Origin: Burkholderiaceae bacterium
Lineage (GTDB): Bacteria > Pseudomonadota > Gammaproteobacteria > Burkholderiales > Burkholderiaceae
DNA: 36,228 nt
Reading direction: 5' to 3'
Assembly (NCBI GenBank): GCA_027486025.1
Contig: JAIXPY010000122.1
Location: forward strand, 1 to 36,228
Shown piece after piece: positions 25,635 through 36,160 of the stretch; the first letter of the stretch is position 1, and every line of letters starts with the position of its first letter. Under the pieces are notes generated by a model. The model was given only the letters and a program-made list of their open reading frames with translations. It was not told the origin of the DNA and made no database searches. The translations under genes were made by a program, and so were the position numbers.

Positions 25635-26531
25635 TTAGTTTTCTGCTACTCCCGCTTCACTGCAAATCCATTTGGTAAATTGCTGTACTTTTTTACTGTT
25701 TTTGGTATTAGAGCGAAACGATAAAAAATGCGTTTTATCCGTGGTGGGTAAAAAGACATCCGCCCCCAGAACTACGAGCTCCCCGCGCGCTAGTTCGCGC
25801 TCAGCAAAGCGCGTACTCTCCAGTACTGCGCCCATGCCATCGACGGCTGCCGATATGGATAAGGCGGCACGGTCAAATGCCATCTTTCGAGTGGATGGGT
25901 TTTTCAGGCGATTGCGCTCGAACCATTGACCCCAGGTGTGGTGATTGAGGGACGATTCGATCAGGGTGAGTCGACACATCAGCTCTTCTACTGGAATGCT
26001 TTGATCAACTAATTCGGGAGCACACAACGGTGCAATGTGCTCATCCCCTAAAGAGATGGAGGTAATGCCTGGACCTGCTCGAGCCGCTTGATATGAAATA
26101 GCAATATCGATTTCTTGATTTTGCAATAAATCAATCGGCTCTGCGCCGGAGGTAAGCCGAATCGTAATGTCTGGATTTGCTTTAATGAAGCTAGGCAATC
26201 GGGGGCTCAGCCACTTTGCGGCAAAACTCGGTGAGCAGTGCAATGCCAACACTTGCGAATTGGGCGATAGCGTTACTTCGTTGCAGGCCGATTCGATGAC
26301 ATCAAACACGCGCGATAAAGAGTCAAGCAAGCGTCGCCCCTCTGCAGTGGGCTCGACCGTGCGATTTTTACGCAGAAACAGGGCTTTGCCAAAATGATCT
26401 TCGAGGTCGCGGATTTGGTGGCTGATAGCCGACTGGGTAAGGTGGAGTTCTTTAGCGGCTAGCGTAAAGCTTTCGAGACGGGCGGCAGCTTCAAAGGTGC
26501 GCAATAAAGTGAAGTTTGGTATTTTCCTCAT
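25635..26531 (-). CDS. LysR-family transcriptional regulator (GcvA-like)
   Basis: 298 aa; LRTFEAAARLESFTLAAKELHLTQSAISHQIRDLEDHFGKALFLR HTH. Confidence 0.94.
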   Translation of the reverse strand: MRKIPNFTLLRTFEAAARLESFTLAAKELHLTQSAISHQIRDLEDHFGKALFLRKNRTVEPTAEGRRLLDSLSRVFDVIESACNEVTLSPNSQVLALHCSPSFAAKWLSPRLPSFIKANPDITIRLTSGAEPIDLLQNQEIDIAISYQAARAGPGITSISLGDEHIAPLCAPELVDQSIPVEELMCRLTLIESSLNHHTWGQWFERNRLKNPSTRKMAFDRAALSISAAVDGMGAVLESTRFAERELARGELVVLGADVFLPTTDKTHFLSFRSNTKNSKKVQQFTKWICSEAGVAEN

Positions 26532-26561
26532 GTAAATATTATATACATGAATTTAATTCAT
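26529..26561. promoter_or_regulatory. Candidate LysR operator(s)
   Basis: CATGTA-N9-TACATG (26529-26549) and ATGAATT-T-AATTCAT (26547-26561; T-N11-A type) in the divergent intergenic region. Confidence 0.55.
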
Positions 26562-26677
26562 CTATTCATGAAAAAGTGTCGTTTGTCAGGGTGAGCCAAA
26601 AGGACCATCATCTCCCTATCAGGCAAGATTTGTTAAAAAGGCTTGCCCAGTTCAAACCAATGCAAAAAGGAATACAG

Positions 26678-27517
26678 ATGGCCCACACAATGGAGCGCGA
26701 ACGTAAATTGGATCTGGGCGGCAGAGAGTCCATTTATCAACCAGAAGATACGAGCTTGATTTACCCATACCAGCCTAAATTTAAATCGTTTGCCGAAGAG
26801 CGGCAGCATTTAAAAGAGCGCTTAGTCGCAGCGTGCAGGGCATTTGCGTTGGAAAAGTTCGATTATGGTTTTGCGGGCCACTTAACGGTGCGCGATCCGG
26901 AGCACCGCAATTTGTATTGGACAAATCCTATGGCCGTGCACTTTGATCAAGTGAAGGTATCCAATTTAATCTTGGCGGACCACGAGGGGAATGTGCTGGA
27001 GGGCAAGCATGCTCTGAATCGTGCCGGCTTTGTATTGCATGCAGCGGTGCATGAAAAACACCAAGATATCGTCGCCATGTGCCATGCTCACACAGTATAT
27101 GGCACTGCATTTGCTGCGCTGGGCAGGCCGCTCGATCCGATTTCTCAGGATGCAGCCGCTTTCTTTGAGGACCACATGGTGCTGGCAGAGCAAGCGGGCC
27201 AAGTCGCAGTTGAGGACAATGCGGGTTACAACGTCGCGGGTTCATTAAAAAAAGTGAAAGCCATTATTCACCGCAATCACGGTTTGTTAACCGTGAGTCG
27301 CCATAGCATCGAGGCTGCAGCTTTTTGGTTTATTGCTCTAGAGCGTTGCTGCAAGCAGCAGATGTTGGTTGAGGCCACTGGTATTAAACCAAACTTGTTA
27401 AGCCCAGAGGTCGCGCGTTACAGCCGTGAACACGTTGGTAGCGAGTACATTGGTTGGCTGCACTTCCAGCCAATTTGGGGCCACCTAAAAGAAAACCAGC
27501 CTGACATGTTTACCTAA
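26678..27517 (+). CDS. Class II aldolase/adducin family protein (start revised from 26516)
   Basis: FDYGFAGHLTVRDPEHRNLYWTNPMAVHFDQV; VAMCHAHTVYGTAFAALGRPLDPISQD; HRNHGLLTVS metal-binding motifs; AAAAAGG SD upstream. Confidence 0.9.
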   Translation: MAHTMERERKLDLGGRESIYQPEDTSLIYPYQPKFKSFAEERQHLKERLVAACRAFALEKFDYGFAGHLTVRDPEHRNLYWTNPMAVHFDQVKVSNLILADHEGNVLEGKHALNRAGFVLHAAVHEKHQDIVAMCHAHTVYGTAFAALGRPLDPISQDAAAFFEDHMVLAEQAGQVAVEDNAGYNVAGSLKKVKAIIHRNHGLLTVSRHSIEAAAFWFIALERCCKQQMLVEATGIKPNLLSPEVARYSREHVGSEYIGWLHFQPIWGHLKENQPDMFT

Positions 27518-27705
27518 GGTATGCGCGTAACAGGCTGTTTAATGATTAGTGACTTTGCATTGATTGCTAATTCTTACTTCACTTAACCGATCTCGATTGA
27601 AACGGCAGATATTGCAAATAGCGCCATTTAGTAAAAAAGAGGCGCTACCTTTTTTATAATTAGGGCATTTTTCTAGCTGATAAGGCTAAAATGGTTTAGT
27701 TCAAT

Positions 27706-29424
27706 ATGCGCAAACAAAATATGAAAATCGCTTCTAAATTCCTTGTATTTGCCTTCATCGCCCAATGTGGATTTGCTATTGCAAAAGGCAATGCCGATAC
27801 GATTTTTTATGGTGGTCCAGTTGTAACCGTTAATTCAAAGAATGAAGAGGTACAGGCGATTGCCGTGCAGGGCAGCAAAATTGTGGCACTTGGTACAAAG
27901 GATGAAATTACCAAAGACTGGCAATCCAAGACAACTCAAGTAATTGATCTGAAGGGCCAAACCCTGATGCCTGGTTTTGTAGAGCCCCACGTTCACATCA
28001 TGATCACTGCAGTATTTGAGGGCTTAGGACTAAACCTCAGTAACTTTACTTTGCCCTACGACACCAAGGAAACCCTCATTACAAAAATGAAGGCCCACCT
28101 CAAAACCATCCCTCCGGGTGGTTGGTTATTTGGTTTTGGTGTTGACCCATCGCGCACCAGCCCTTTTATGGCTGAACTCACGGCAGATGATTTGGATAAG
28201 GTGTCTAAAGACGTCCCCATTTTTATCGTCAATCAATCGGGCCATATCGGCTATGTCAATAATAAGGCGATTGCGCTTGCCGGTATTACCAATAAGACGC
28301 CGAACCCCCCAGGCGGTGGTGTTTATGTGAAGGATGCGCAAGGTAAGTTGACCGGTAAATTGGTTGAGCCGCCTTCTTACTTACCATTTATGGCAAAAAT
28401 GCCAGTTCCAACCGAGGCGCAATTGTTTGGCGCTATCCAGCAAACCATGAAGCGGTTTGCAGCAACGGGAGTAACCACAGCCTCGGAGATGAGTGTTGGC
28501 GGTAATTTCGGTATCGATAAAGAAATTGCAATTTATAAGGCAATTTTTGCGAAGAATGCATCACCCATTCGTGTACGCGGCTATCTGTTCAGTCAAGCAA
28601 TGCCTGCAGGTTATAAGACCATCAAGCCCAACGATGGCGATGACATGCTGCGCTTCATTGGAATCAAATACGTTGCAGACGGCTCTACTCAGGGATTAAC
28701 TGCAGCATTAAATGAGCCTTATATTTACCCTAAAAACTCCAAGTGGACTGGCGCGCTGAACTACAAAGATACTGATATTTATGCTTCCATGAAATCCTAC
28801 TTTGATGAAGGCTGGCAGATTTCAACCCATTCCAATGGTGACAAAGCCATTGATCAAGCGCTCAACGGTTACGCCAAGCTCCTAGCTGGAAACAAACAGC
28901 CCCAAGAACGCCGCTTGCGGATTGAACACTTCACTGTAAACAACGAATCTCAGGCCAAGAGAGCGGTGCAACTGGGTGTCGTGCCCAGCTTTACGATTGG
29001 TCATGTGCATTATTGGGGATCGGCATTTGATAATTTTATTATCGGGCCAGAGCGCGCGAAGCGCATTGACCCCGCTGCTGAAATCAAACGTTTAGGTGGA
29101 AAATTCACATTGCATAGCGATACGCCGGTTTCGAATGTGGGTCCCCTCAATTACATAACGGAAGCGGTGACTCGGGTATGGCAGTTGCCACCCAAAAAAG
29201 TATTGGGCCCGGACCAAGTCATCAGCGTCGATGATGCCATTCGTGCTGTCACCATTGATGCGGCATATCAAATTTTTGCTGACAATAAGGTGGGCAGTTT
29301 AGAGGTGGGCAAGCAAGCCGACTTTGTCGTGCTGGAAAAAAATCCACGCACGACTCCAGCTGCAGATATTCGCAATATCAAAGTAAATCAAACTTGGATA
29401 GATGGCAAAAGGCAAGCTTGGTAG
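27706..29424 (+). CDS. Exported amidohydrolase (YtcJ-like)
   Basis: 572 aa; signal peptide; LMPGFVEPHVHI, ISTHSNGDKAIDQAL, HSDTPVSNVGPL, LEVGKQADFVVL. Confidence 0.93.
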   Translation: MRKQNMKIASKFLVFAFIAQCGFAIAKGNADTIFYGGPVVTVNSKNEEVQAIAVQGSKIVALGTKDEITKDWQSKTTQVIDLKGQTLMPGFVEPHVHIMITAVFEGLGLNLSNFTLPYDTKETLITKMKAHLKTIPPGGWLFGFGVDPSRTSPFMAELTADDLDKVSKDVPIFIVNQSGHIGYVNNKAIALAGITNKTPNPPGGGVYVKDAQGKLTGKLVEPPSYLPFMAKMPVPTEAQLFGAIQQTMKRFAATGVTTASEMSVGGNFGIDKEIAIYKAIFAKNASPIRVRGYLFSQAMPAGYKTIKPNDGDDMLRFIGIKYVADGSTQGLTAALNEPYIYPKNSKWTGALNYKDTDIYASMKSYFDEGWQISTHSNGDKAIDQALNGYAKLLAGNKQPQERRLRIEHFTVNNESQAKRAVQLGVVPSFTIGHVHYWGSAFDNFIIGPERAKRIDPAAEIKRLGGKFTLHSDTPVSNVGPLNYITEAVTRVWQLPPKKVLGPDQVISVDDAIRAVTIDAAYQIFADNKVGSLEVGKQADFVVLEKNPRTTPAADIRNIKVNQTWIDGKRQAW

Positions 29425-29461
29425 CGCATTACTTGATCAATTTCTGTAATAAAGTAGGCTG

Positions 29462-31189
29462 ATGAATCCCCGCTATTTTTTTCTCAGCCTTCTCTTCACC
29501 TTGTTTATAAATCCTGCTTTTGCCAATACAGCGAGCGTTTACTTTAACGGCGATATTCTGACCATGGAGGGCGATTCGCCCAAGTATGCAGAAGCGCTTG
29601 TTGTCCGTGGCAGTGACATTGCCTTTGTTGGCGACAAAAGTAAGGCATTCGCACTGGCTGGCAAAGACGCAAAACAGATTGATTTGAAGGGTGCGACCTT
29701 GCTCCCTGGTTTTATTGATTCCTGGGGACACTTCACGCTGATTGCGCAAAATACCCTTGGGGTCAACTTAGCCTACTTTTCTGCGAAGCCGCCGCAAAAT
29801 AAGGCGCAACTCATTCAAAAATTAGAAAAAGAGGGTAAGCCGTTTAATGGTTGGCTTTTGGGTAATGGCTACGCCGACCCTTTTTTAAGCGATGGCCCTC
29901 TTACGCTTGCCGATCTGGATAAAGCCTTTCCAACACAACCCCTGCTTCTTTCCAATATCTCTACCTTAACTGGCATCACCAATTCTGCTGGTCTCAAAAA
30001 GCTCGGTATTAGCAAAGCCACAAAAGCGATTTCTGGTTTTATTCCAGTGGACCCCAAGACGGGAGAGCTAACGGGTGAACTGATTGGTATGCCCTTTTTG
30101 GAAGCTGCCGCCAAATCGATTGGCAGCTACTCGCGTGATCTCACATTCCAAACCTATCGCAAGGCGGAGCGTATGTATCTTGAGAATGGTTTTACGACCG
30201 CTCAAAGCTATGAATCGACGGTGGATGATATTGCCTCCATGCGCACTGCAGTTGAAAAAGGCATCGTATCCATTGATTTAATTGCCTTGCCTACATTTGA
30301 CGTGGTGGATCAGCTTTTAAAAACCAATCCCAATTATTCTTTTGGTACGTATACCAATGGTAGGCGTGGATTTAAGGTCGCCGGAATCATGGCGCCCACC
30401 GATGGCGCCCCACAACTGCGTTTGGCTTTTATGACCAAGCCCTACCTCATCAGTACTGGCTTTGAGCCCAATTGGCGGGGCTTTCCATATTATGCACAAA
30501 GCACAATTGATCATTACGCTAAGCTGGCTTATGAAAAGAACATTCAGTATTTTGCCTACAGCAATGGCGATGCCGGTATTGATATGACTTTGGCTGCATT
30601 AAATAAAGCCATCAAAGAAACAGGCATTACAGAAAATCGTAGAACGGTTGTGTCGCACGCAATGTTTGTTCGTCAAGATCAGTTGCAGCAGTTTAAAGAG
30701 AAGAACATATTGCCCATCATGCTGATTAATCACCTGTGGATGTATGGCGACGTCTATGAAAAAACCGTGGGTAACGAGCGAGCCGCCAATCAGAATCCCC
30801 TGAAATGGGTAGAATCAGCCGGACTTCGCGTGGGCATGCACAACGACACCCCATCATCAGGGCCCAGCGCTATGTTTTCGATGTGGACTGCGGTAAACCG
30901 CAAGACTCTGGGCGGCATGACCTTGGGCCCGGATCAACGAATCAGCCCATATCGGGCCTTGCAAGCTTTTACCAGCAGCCCCGCATATCAATACAAAGAA
31001 GAATTCAATAAAGGCAAGCTTGCAAAAGGTATGTTGGCTGACCTCGTTGTGCTGGATCAAAATCCATTGAAGGTCGATGCCAATGAAATCAAGAACATTC
31101 GCGTTCTGAAAACCATTAAGGGTGGGGTAGAGCGCTTTAGTTATTCAGTATCTAATACGCGCATGGAATTCATGGCCGTTAAAAATTGA
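29462..31189 (+). CDS. Exported amidohydrolase (YtcJ-like), paralogue of the preceding gene
   Basis: 575 aa; signal peptide; LLPGFIDSWGHFTL, YSNGDAGIDMTLAAL, VGMHNDTPSSGPSAM, LAKGMLADLVVL. Confidence 0.92.
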   Translation: MNPRYFFLSLLFTLFINPAFANTASVYFNGDILTMEGDSPKYAEALVVRGSDIAFVGDKSKAFALAGKDAKQIDLKGATLLPGFIDSWGHFTLIAQNTLGVNLAYFSAKPPQNKAQLIQKLEKEGKPFNGWLLGNGYADPFLSDGPLTLADLDKAFPTQPLLLSNISTLTGITNSAGLKKLGISKATKAISGFIPVDPKTGELTGELIGMPFLEAAAKSIGSYSRDLTFQTYRKAERMYLENGFTTAQSYESTVDDIASMRTAVEKGIVSIDLIALPTFDVVDQLLKTNPNYSFGTYTNGRRGFKVAGIMAPTDGAPQLRLAFMTKPYLISTGFEPNWRGFPYYAQSTIDHYAKLAYEKNIQYFAYSNGDAGIDMTLAALNKAIKETGITENRRTVVSHAMFVRQDQLQQFKEKNILPIMLINHLWMYGDVYEKTVGNERAANQNPLKWVESAGLRVGMHNDTPSSGPSAMFSMWTAVNRKTLGGMTLGPDQRISPYRALQAFTSSPAYQYKEEFNKGKLAKGMLADLVVLDQNPLKVDANEIKNIRVLKTIKGGVERFSYSVSNTRMEFMAVKN

Positions 31190-32003
31190 GTGATACCTTG
31201 CTATACACAGACCAATCGTATTGGTAATAGGATTGGATTACCTGTTTGCTTGCGCCCACGGCAAATAGAAGGCGTTTGTTAATGCGATGCGCCACCATGG
31301 CATCAATAGGGACAAACCAGCCACCACCATCAGAGTTATAGACCGCACCATTTTCATCCCACAGCCGTAATTGTGTATTGGCACTTAATCTAAATCCAAT
31401 AGTGGGATAGAGCTGTAGGTTGCGAATCAGCGTCGGTTGATTGGGGTTGACCTGAAATGAATTGCTTTTCGTATCAAAGCCATACATGTAGCGCGCTAGG
31501 GGTGAGAAGTCTGTTACATCCAAAGGATTATTCCCTGTGGGTTTGAAACTGGCGCCTATCTGCGGTCCTGCTGCCCACTGGCCGTTGTTGCCGAAGGGAA
31601 AAATAACGCGAGCGCCTAGATTGGCGCCCCAACTTGGGAAAAGGTTTGGGTGATTTCCCCAAAACGTGAGCATCGTATTGCCCTCGCTGTAGCGATCAGA
31701 TGTACCGATCGGCGTGCCCGTGCCGTACGCCCGCACATATGTTGTATCAAGACGTAGGGTGCCATTAAAGCGATTAATATTGAGAGGCTGATAGTAGCGC
31801 AGCCGGACGGTTTCTTGATAGTTGCCACTCCCCTGTGAATCATGGTAGCCCCACAGCTCCAAAATGCGATCCCGCCCATATTGCTCGGAGGAGTTTTCAA
31901 ACCGGGATGAAAACTTGTTTGCATCTTCCGATGCAAAAGCAAGCCCCATCATCAGTGGATGACTGAGGAACAATACAGTTAGAGATAGAAGGAGTCGATG
32001 CAA
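31179..32003 (-). CDS. Outer-membrane barrel/transporter-like protein
   Basis: 274 aa; signal peptide, barrel-like strands, terminal ...YSKVSLNF. Confidence 0.65.
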   Translation of the reverse strand: MHRLLLSLTVLFLSHPLMMGLAFASEDANKFSSRFENSSEQYGRDRILELWGYHDSQGSGNYQETVRLRYYQPLNINRFNGTLRLDTTYVRAYGTGTPIGTSDRYSEGNTMLTFWGNHPNLFPSWGANLGARVIFPFGNNGQWAAGPQIGASFKPTGNNPLDVTDFSPLARYMYGFDTKSNSFQVNPNQPTLIRNLQLYPTIGFRLSANTQLRLWDENGAVYNSDGGGWFVPIDAMVAHRINKRLLFAVGASKQVIQSYYQYDWSVYSKVSLNF

Positions 32004-32317
32004 AGAAGTCCGTTGTAATTAGGTGCAATTGGCTTGATCGGATTGATTCATTTCAAGGTCAAGTGTGCGACACTAATTGGTGCACACCGATTTTGCGGTG
32101 TAACGCATCAATTCAGCCTCACAAAAAAGCGCAGTAAGGTCGCCGCAACCCCAGGCCAGTTTGCAGAGAGGGTAGCCACTCCACCGTGGGCGACTGCGCC
32201 GCGACTGCGATTCAGTTTAAGTCTTGGGAATAGATAAAAAATCATTTAATTAAGATACTTGGATAGCAATTACTTGATTTGGCGCAGTCCAGTCAAGCAT
32301 ATCTCGATGGCTGCTAT

Positions 32318-33202
32318 CTAAAATGCTTTGGCATAGCGCACGATAAAACGATTACTTTCCATGAAGCCATTCATGGTGGTGATGTCGTTACCGTATTGCA
32401 CGGTAAATCGACCGACGCGCGTATGGGCTACACCACTGACGAAATAGCGCTGGGTAACGAGGGTATTGTTACGCTCAATCCCATTCCATGCAGTTTCACC
32501 GCCGGTGACGTAGACATACGTTGCAGCGATCGTATAGGTTTGATTAATCCTATAAATCGGACCGGCTTGGGCGGTATACAAGGGTTTTTGCGTCAGTTGC
32601 AGATTTTGATTAGATAAACAGGCTGCAGCGCAGGCACTATTGGCGCCATACCAGGTAGTATCGACAGCAACTGCAGCATCTACTTTTTTGCTGATGGGGC
32701 GCTGGTAACCCATTTGCAATGCTTGTGCATAACGATTACTACCCAGATTGAAGGCTTTGGCATTGGAATACTCACCAGTAGGTAGAAACAGGTAGGCCGC
32801 AAGTCCAAGATATGTTCTAGTGGCGTGATTAGAGTAGGGCCAAATAGCTGTCACGATGCTGGAGTCCGTCATGCCCTTGCTACCCGGAAAGGCCGCCAGT
32901 GATCCATCGGTTGAGAGGGCTCCAGTTCCTGTTTGTACGAAACTCACTGCAGGGAGCGAGCCAATGGTGTAGGTATGGCTTAACCGAAAAAACACCGAAT
33001 TGCTTTCGAGCTTGGGATCTGCGCCGGTATTGACGCCGTTTCGGAATAGATCGTTGTTTTGGCTGTTTACATACGATATGGTTGCTAAGGTGATATTGGG
33101 TGGCGGGGCGACAATATCGCCCGGTTGCAGGTCAATCGCCAAGGCAGGGCGAAAAAGCCCGCTCAGAGCAAATAGAAATAGCAAATAAGCTGTTTTTTTC
33201 AT
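32318..33202 (-). CDS. Outer-membrane transporter-like protein (phenol meta-pathway OM protein-like)
   Basis: 294 aa; signal peptide, IDLQPGDIVAPPPNITLATISY, YLGLAAYLFLPTGEY. Confidence 0.75.
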   Translation of the reverse strand: MKKTAYLLFLFALSGLFRPALAIDLQPGDIVAPPPNITLATISYVNSQNNDLFRNGVNTGADPKLESNSVFFRLSHTYTIGSLPAVSFVQTGTGALSTDGSLAAFPGSKGMTDSSIVTAIWPYSNHATRTYLGLAAYLFLPTGEYSNAKAFNLGSNRYAQALQMGYQRPISKKVDAAVAVDTTWYGANSACAAACLSNQNLQLTQKPLYTAQAGPIYRINQTYTIAATYVYVTGGETAWNGIERNNTLVTQRYFVSGVAHTRVGRFTVQYGNDITTMNGFMESNRFIVRYAKAF

Positions 33203-33345
33203 GAATGGCTATTCTACTGAACCAAGCTGTTTAACCACCTCAAAACCAAGATTTATCAATTTGGTGCGGATTTCCGGGGGAAGCCATCCTTTTTTCGTAA
33301 TTTCTATTACAGTAAGCTGTTACGAGAAAAATGAATAGGAACCCC

Positions 33346-33947
33346 ATGAACACACTTGATGCCATTCGCCAGCGCAGAGCAGTTAAGCACTTTGATGCCG
33401 CGCACCAGATTACCCCGCAGAAACCGACGCATTAATTGATTTGGCGATGCAAGCTCCCTCCTCTTTTAATATTCAGCACTGGCGTTTAGTCAATGTAAAA
33501 GACAAGGCATTGCGAGTACAGTTGCGTGCAGCAGCACACGATCAAGCGCAAGTGACCGATGGTTCACTCTTATTTGTAGTTACCGTTGACATCAAGGCAT
33601 GGGATAAAGATCCTGCACGTTATTGGGTGAATGCACCTAAGGCAGCCCAAGATATCTTAGTGCCATGGATTAATCCGTTTTATTCTGGAAATGAGCAGTT
33701 GCAGCGCGATGAAGCCATGCGCTCTGCCGGCATCCTATTGCAAACCATGATGTTGGCAGCAAAAGCGATGGGTTACGACTCATGTCCAATGGTCGGCTTT
33801 GATTTTAAGAAGGTTGCTGAGCTCATTCATCTGCCAAAAGACTATGCAGTTGCTGCAATGCTGGTGATTGGCAAAGGAACTCAAGCGGCATGGCCCAAGC
33901 CCGGATTCATTCCTAAATCAGAAATGGTGATTGACAATCATTTTTAA
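33346..33947 (+). pseudogene. Nitroreductase-family gene with a -1 frameshift near 33417-33424
   Basis: Frame 1: MNTLDAIRQRRAVKHFDAAHQITPQ; frame 3: ETDALIDLAMQAPSSFNIQHWRLVNV...; one base missing between CCGCAG and AAACC. Confidence 0.85.
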
Positions 33948-33948
33948 T

Positions 33949-34572
33949 ATGCTTAAAAGCACATTGTTAACTGCTCTGCTGTTTTGTAGCGCATCCGTAT
34001 GGGCGCTGGAGTTTTCCGATATTGCCGCTGAAGGCCAGATCAAATACCTGAAAGAACGCCCCGACCCCGGAGCGTACTCCTATGAATCGCGGGTAAAAAT
34101 TACTACAGCCAGTTTGGAAAGTGGCAGTGTGCAGATTGCGACATGTCACTACCAGCTTGATCCCATTCGAAAAGTCGTGATTGTTTTTAATCCCGATCGC
34201 ATTCAAGCGATTGCAGTTAAAAGCGTTGATAAGATGGCCTCAGCCGAAGTAAAAAATAATCAAGTGGTTTTGACGGATGTTGAGCGGGGTGCATCGATTT
34301 GCATTGATCTGCAATCCAAAGCTTTAGATCAGGTGGGGGCAGGCCAATATCGCTTAAATGCCGGTCCTCTGATGCGCCGCTACTTAGATGGCTACTTACC
34401 CATGGCAGCAAAAATACGCGTGGATTGGCCTGCCAATATGCTGAGGGTAGATAAAACTACCCCTTCTGAAAAAGAAGGTATTCAGGTGGTGCAGGGGAAT
34501 GATGGCGTGCAATTGAATATGATTTTTGCAGGCAAGATGACGGCGCGAATTGATTTGAAGAAACCAGACTAA
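33949..34572 (+). CDS. Hypothetical secreted protein (start revised from 33931)
   Basis: Signal peptide MLKSTLLTALLFCSASVWA. Confidence 0.7.
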   Translation: MLKSTLLTALLFCSASVWALEFSDIAAEGQIKYLKERPDPGAYSYESRVKITTASLESGSVQIATCHYQLDPIRKVVIVFNPDRIQAIAVKSVDKMASAEVKNNQVVLTDVERGASICIDLQSKALDQVGAGQYRLNAGPLMRRYLDGYLPMAAKIRVDWPANMLRVDKTTPSEKEGIQVVQGNDGVQLNMIFAGKMTARIDLKKPD

Positions 34573-34639
34573 TGCCTGGGGCCAACTCTTTATTGCGCTG
34601 GCATTCATTCTCTTTTTAACTCATTAACGAAAAGCAGCT

Positions 34640-35032
34640 ATGCCACCTAACTTAATAAGCCTTTACATTGTTGCAGCCATGGTCGGCATCATGGTGTTCT
34701 TTACGATTGCGGTAGCGCCTACGGTATTTAAGGTGCTTCCAGCCGAATGGTCTAGTAAGTATGTGCGGAGTTTCTTTCCAAAGTACTATGCTTTTTTATG
34801 CTTTACCTGTATTGCAGCATCGCTTTTAGCGAACGATGCGCTGATTAGTAGCTTGACATTTATTTGCGCAATTCTTTTTGCGATAGCGCAATTCATTCTC
34901 ACGCCCGCCATCAATAAAGCGTCAGACAACAAAGACAAAAAGCGTTTTGGTCTTTTACATGGACTGAGCGTAGTGATCAATGTGCTGCAGTTGGGTATTT
35001 TTATCTACATCTTGTGGCCATCAGTAGGCTAA
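34640..35032 (+). CDS. DUF4149-like membrane protein
   Basis: 130 aa, 4 TM; VGIMVFFTIAVAPTVFKVLPAEWSSKYVRSFFPKYYAF. Confidence 0.75.
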   Translation: MPPNLISLYIVAAMVGIMVFFTIAVAPTVFKVLPAEWSSKYVRSFFPKYYAFLCFTCIAASLLANDALISSLTFICAILFAIAQFILTPAINKASDNKDKKRFGLLHGLSVVINVLQLGIFIYILWPSVG

Positions 35033-35097
35033 TCGATCGTCTGATGGCATCTCCCCACCTTCATCACCTTTGCGATCCTTATTATTATTTATAAATC

Positions 35098-35799
35098 ATG
35101 ATGCTTCTTCGAAAATCAAGTGACCGCGGCTACGCTAATCACGGCTGGCTAAAAAGTTTTCATTCCTTTTCATTTGCGGGTTATCACGACCCTGAGTATA
35201 TGGGGTGGGGCAACTTACGCGTGATCAATGAAGATCGGGTGGCTGCCGGGCGTGGCTTTGGTAAGCACGGCCATCGCGATATGGAAATCATTAGTTACGT
35301 CCTATCGGGTGAGCTGGCGCACGAAGACAGCATGGGGAATATCAAAGCAATTCCACCAGGTGATGTTCAGCGCATGAGTGCGGGGACCGGCGTTGTTCAT
35401 AGCGAGTTTAATCATGCGCCAGATCAAGAAACCCATTTTTTACAAATCTGGATCGAACCACTGCATATGAACGTTGAGCCAGGATACGAGCAGAAATCGA
35501 TTCCATTGAATAGTAAAAAAGGATGCTTGCGCTTAATTGCATCGCATGATGGCGCCCATGACTCAGTCAAGATGAATGCCGATGCCCAGATTTTTGCTGG
35601 CCTGTTTGATGGCGACGAGTCTGCTCGTTTAGAGCTGAATCCAGCGCGCAAAGCCTACGTTCACTTGGTACAAGGTAAGTTACTTGTGCAAGGGCAGCAG
35701 CTTGAGGCAGGGGATGCGCTCATGATGGAGGGTGAGGCATTGCTCACTTTGGAGCGCGGTATTGGCGCTGAAGTATTGGTATTTGATTTGCAGCCATAG
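35098..35799 (+). CDS. Pirin family protein
   Basis: 233 aa; RGYANHGWLKSFHSFSFAGYHDPEYMGWGNLRVINEDRVAAGRGFGKHGHRDMEIISYVLSGELAHEDSMGN. Confidence 0.96.
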   Translation: MMLLRKSSDRGYANHGWLKSFHSFSFAGYHDPEYMGWGNLRVINEDRVAAGRGFGKHGHRDMEIISYVLSGELAHEDSMGNIKAIPPGDVQRMSAGTGVVHSEFNHAPDQETHFLQIWIEPLHMNVEPGYEQKSIPLNSKKGCLRLIASHDGAHDSVKMNADAQIFAGLFDGDESARLELNPARKAYVHLVQGKLLVQGQQLEAGDALMMEGEALLTLERGIGAEVLVFDLQP

Positions 35800-35849
35800 T
35801 CGCGTAATCACGATTCACCACGGCGCTTTACTAAAAGAGGAGGATTGCA

Positions 35850-36008
35850 ATGGACGAATTCAATTTCTATAAGTTCATTGCTTACCTCATTGGCTTTGCC
35901 GTTCTGGCTCTGCTGTTGCTAAAGTTGTACTTGATGTATACCTTTCGAAAAATAGAAAAAGAAGAACGCCAAGGGCAACAGGAACGATCAGAAGAGTCGT
36001 TAAATTAG
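35850..36008 (+). CDS. Small single-pass membrane protein
   Basis: 52 aa MDEFNFYKFIAYLIGFAVLALLLLKLYLMYTFRKIEKEERQGQQERSEESLN; AGAGGAGGA SD upstream. Confidence 0.6.
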   Translation: MDEFNFYKFIAYLIGFAVLALLLLKLYLMYTFRKIEKEERQGQQERSEESLN

Positions 36009-36160
36009 CCCATTCCAGCCCTGCTGCATTGCATCGACTTAAATCCTTTAAGTCACTGATTTATATCGATTTAAATAATATCCCTATAAATAAATTGACT
36101 TTTATTGCGTATTTTGTAAATATATTGTGACATTCGTCTATGTAAATTTTAATTTACTTA

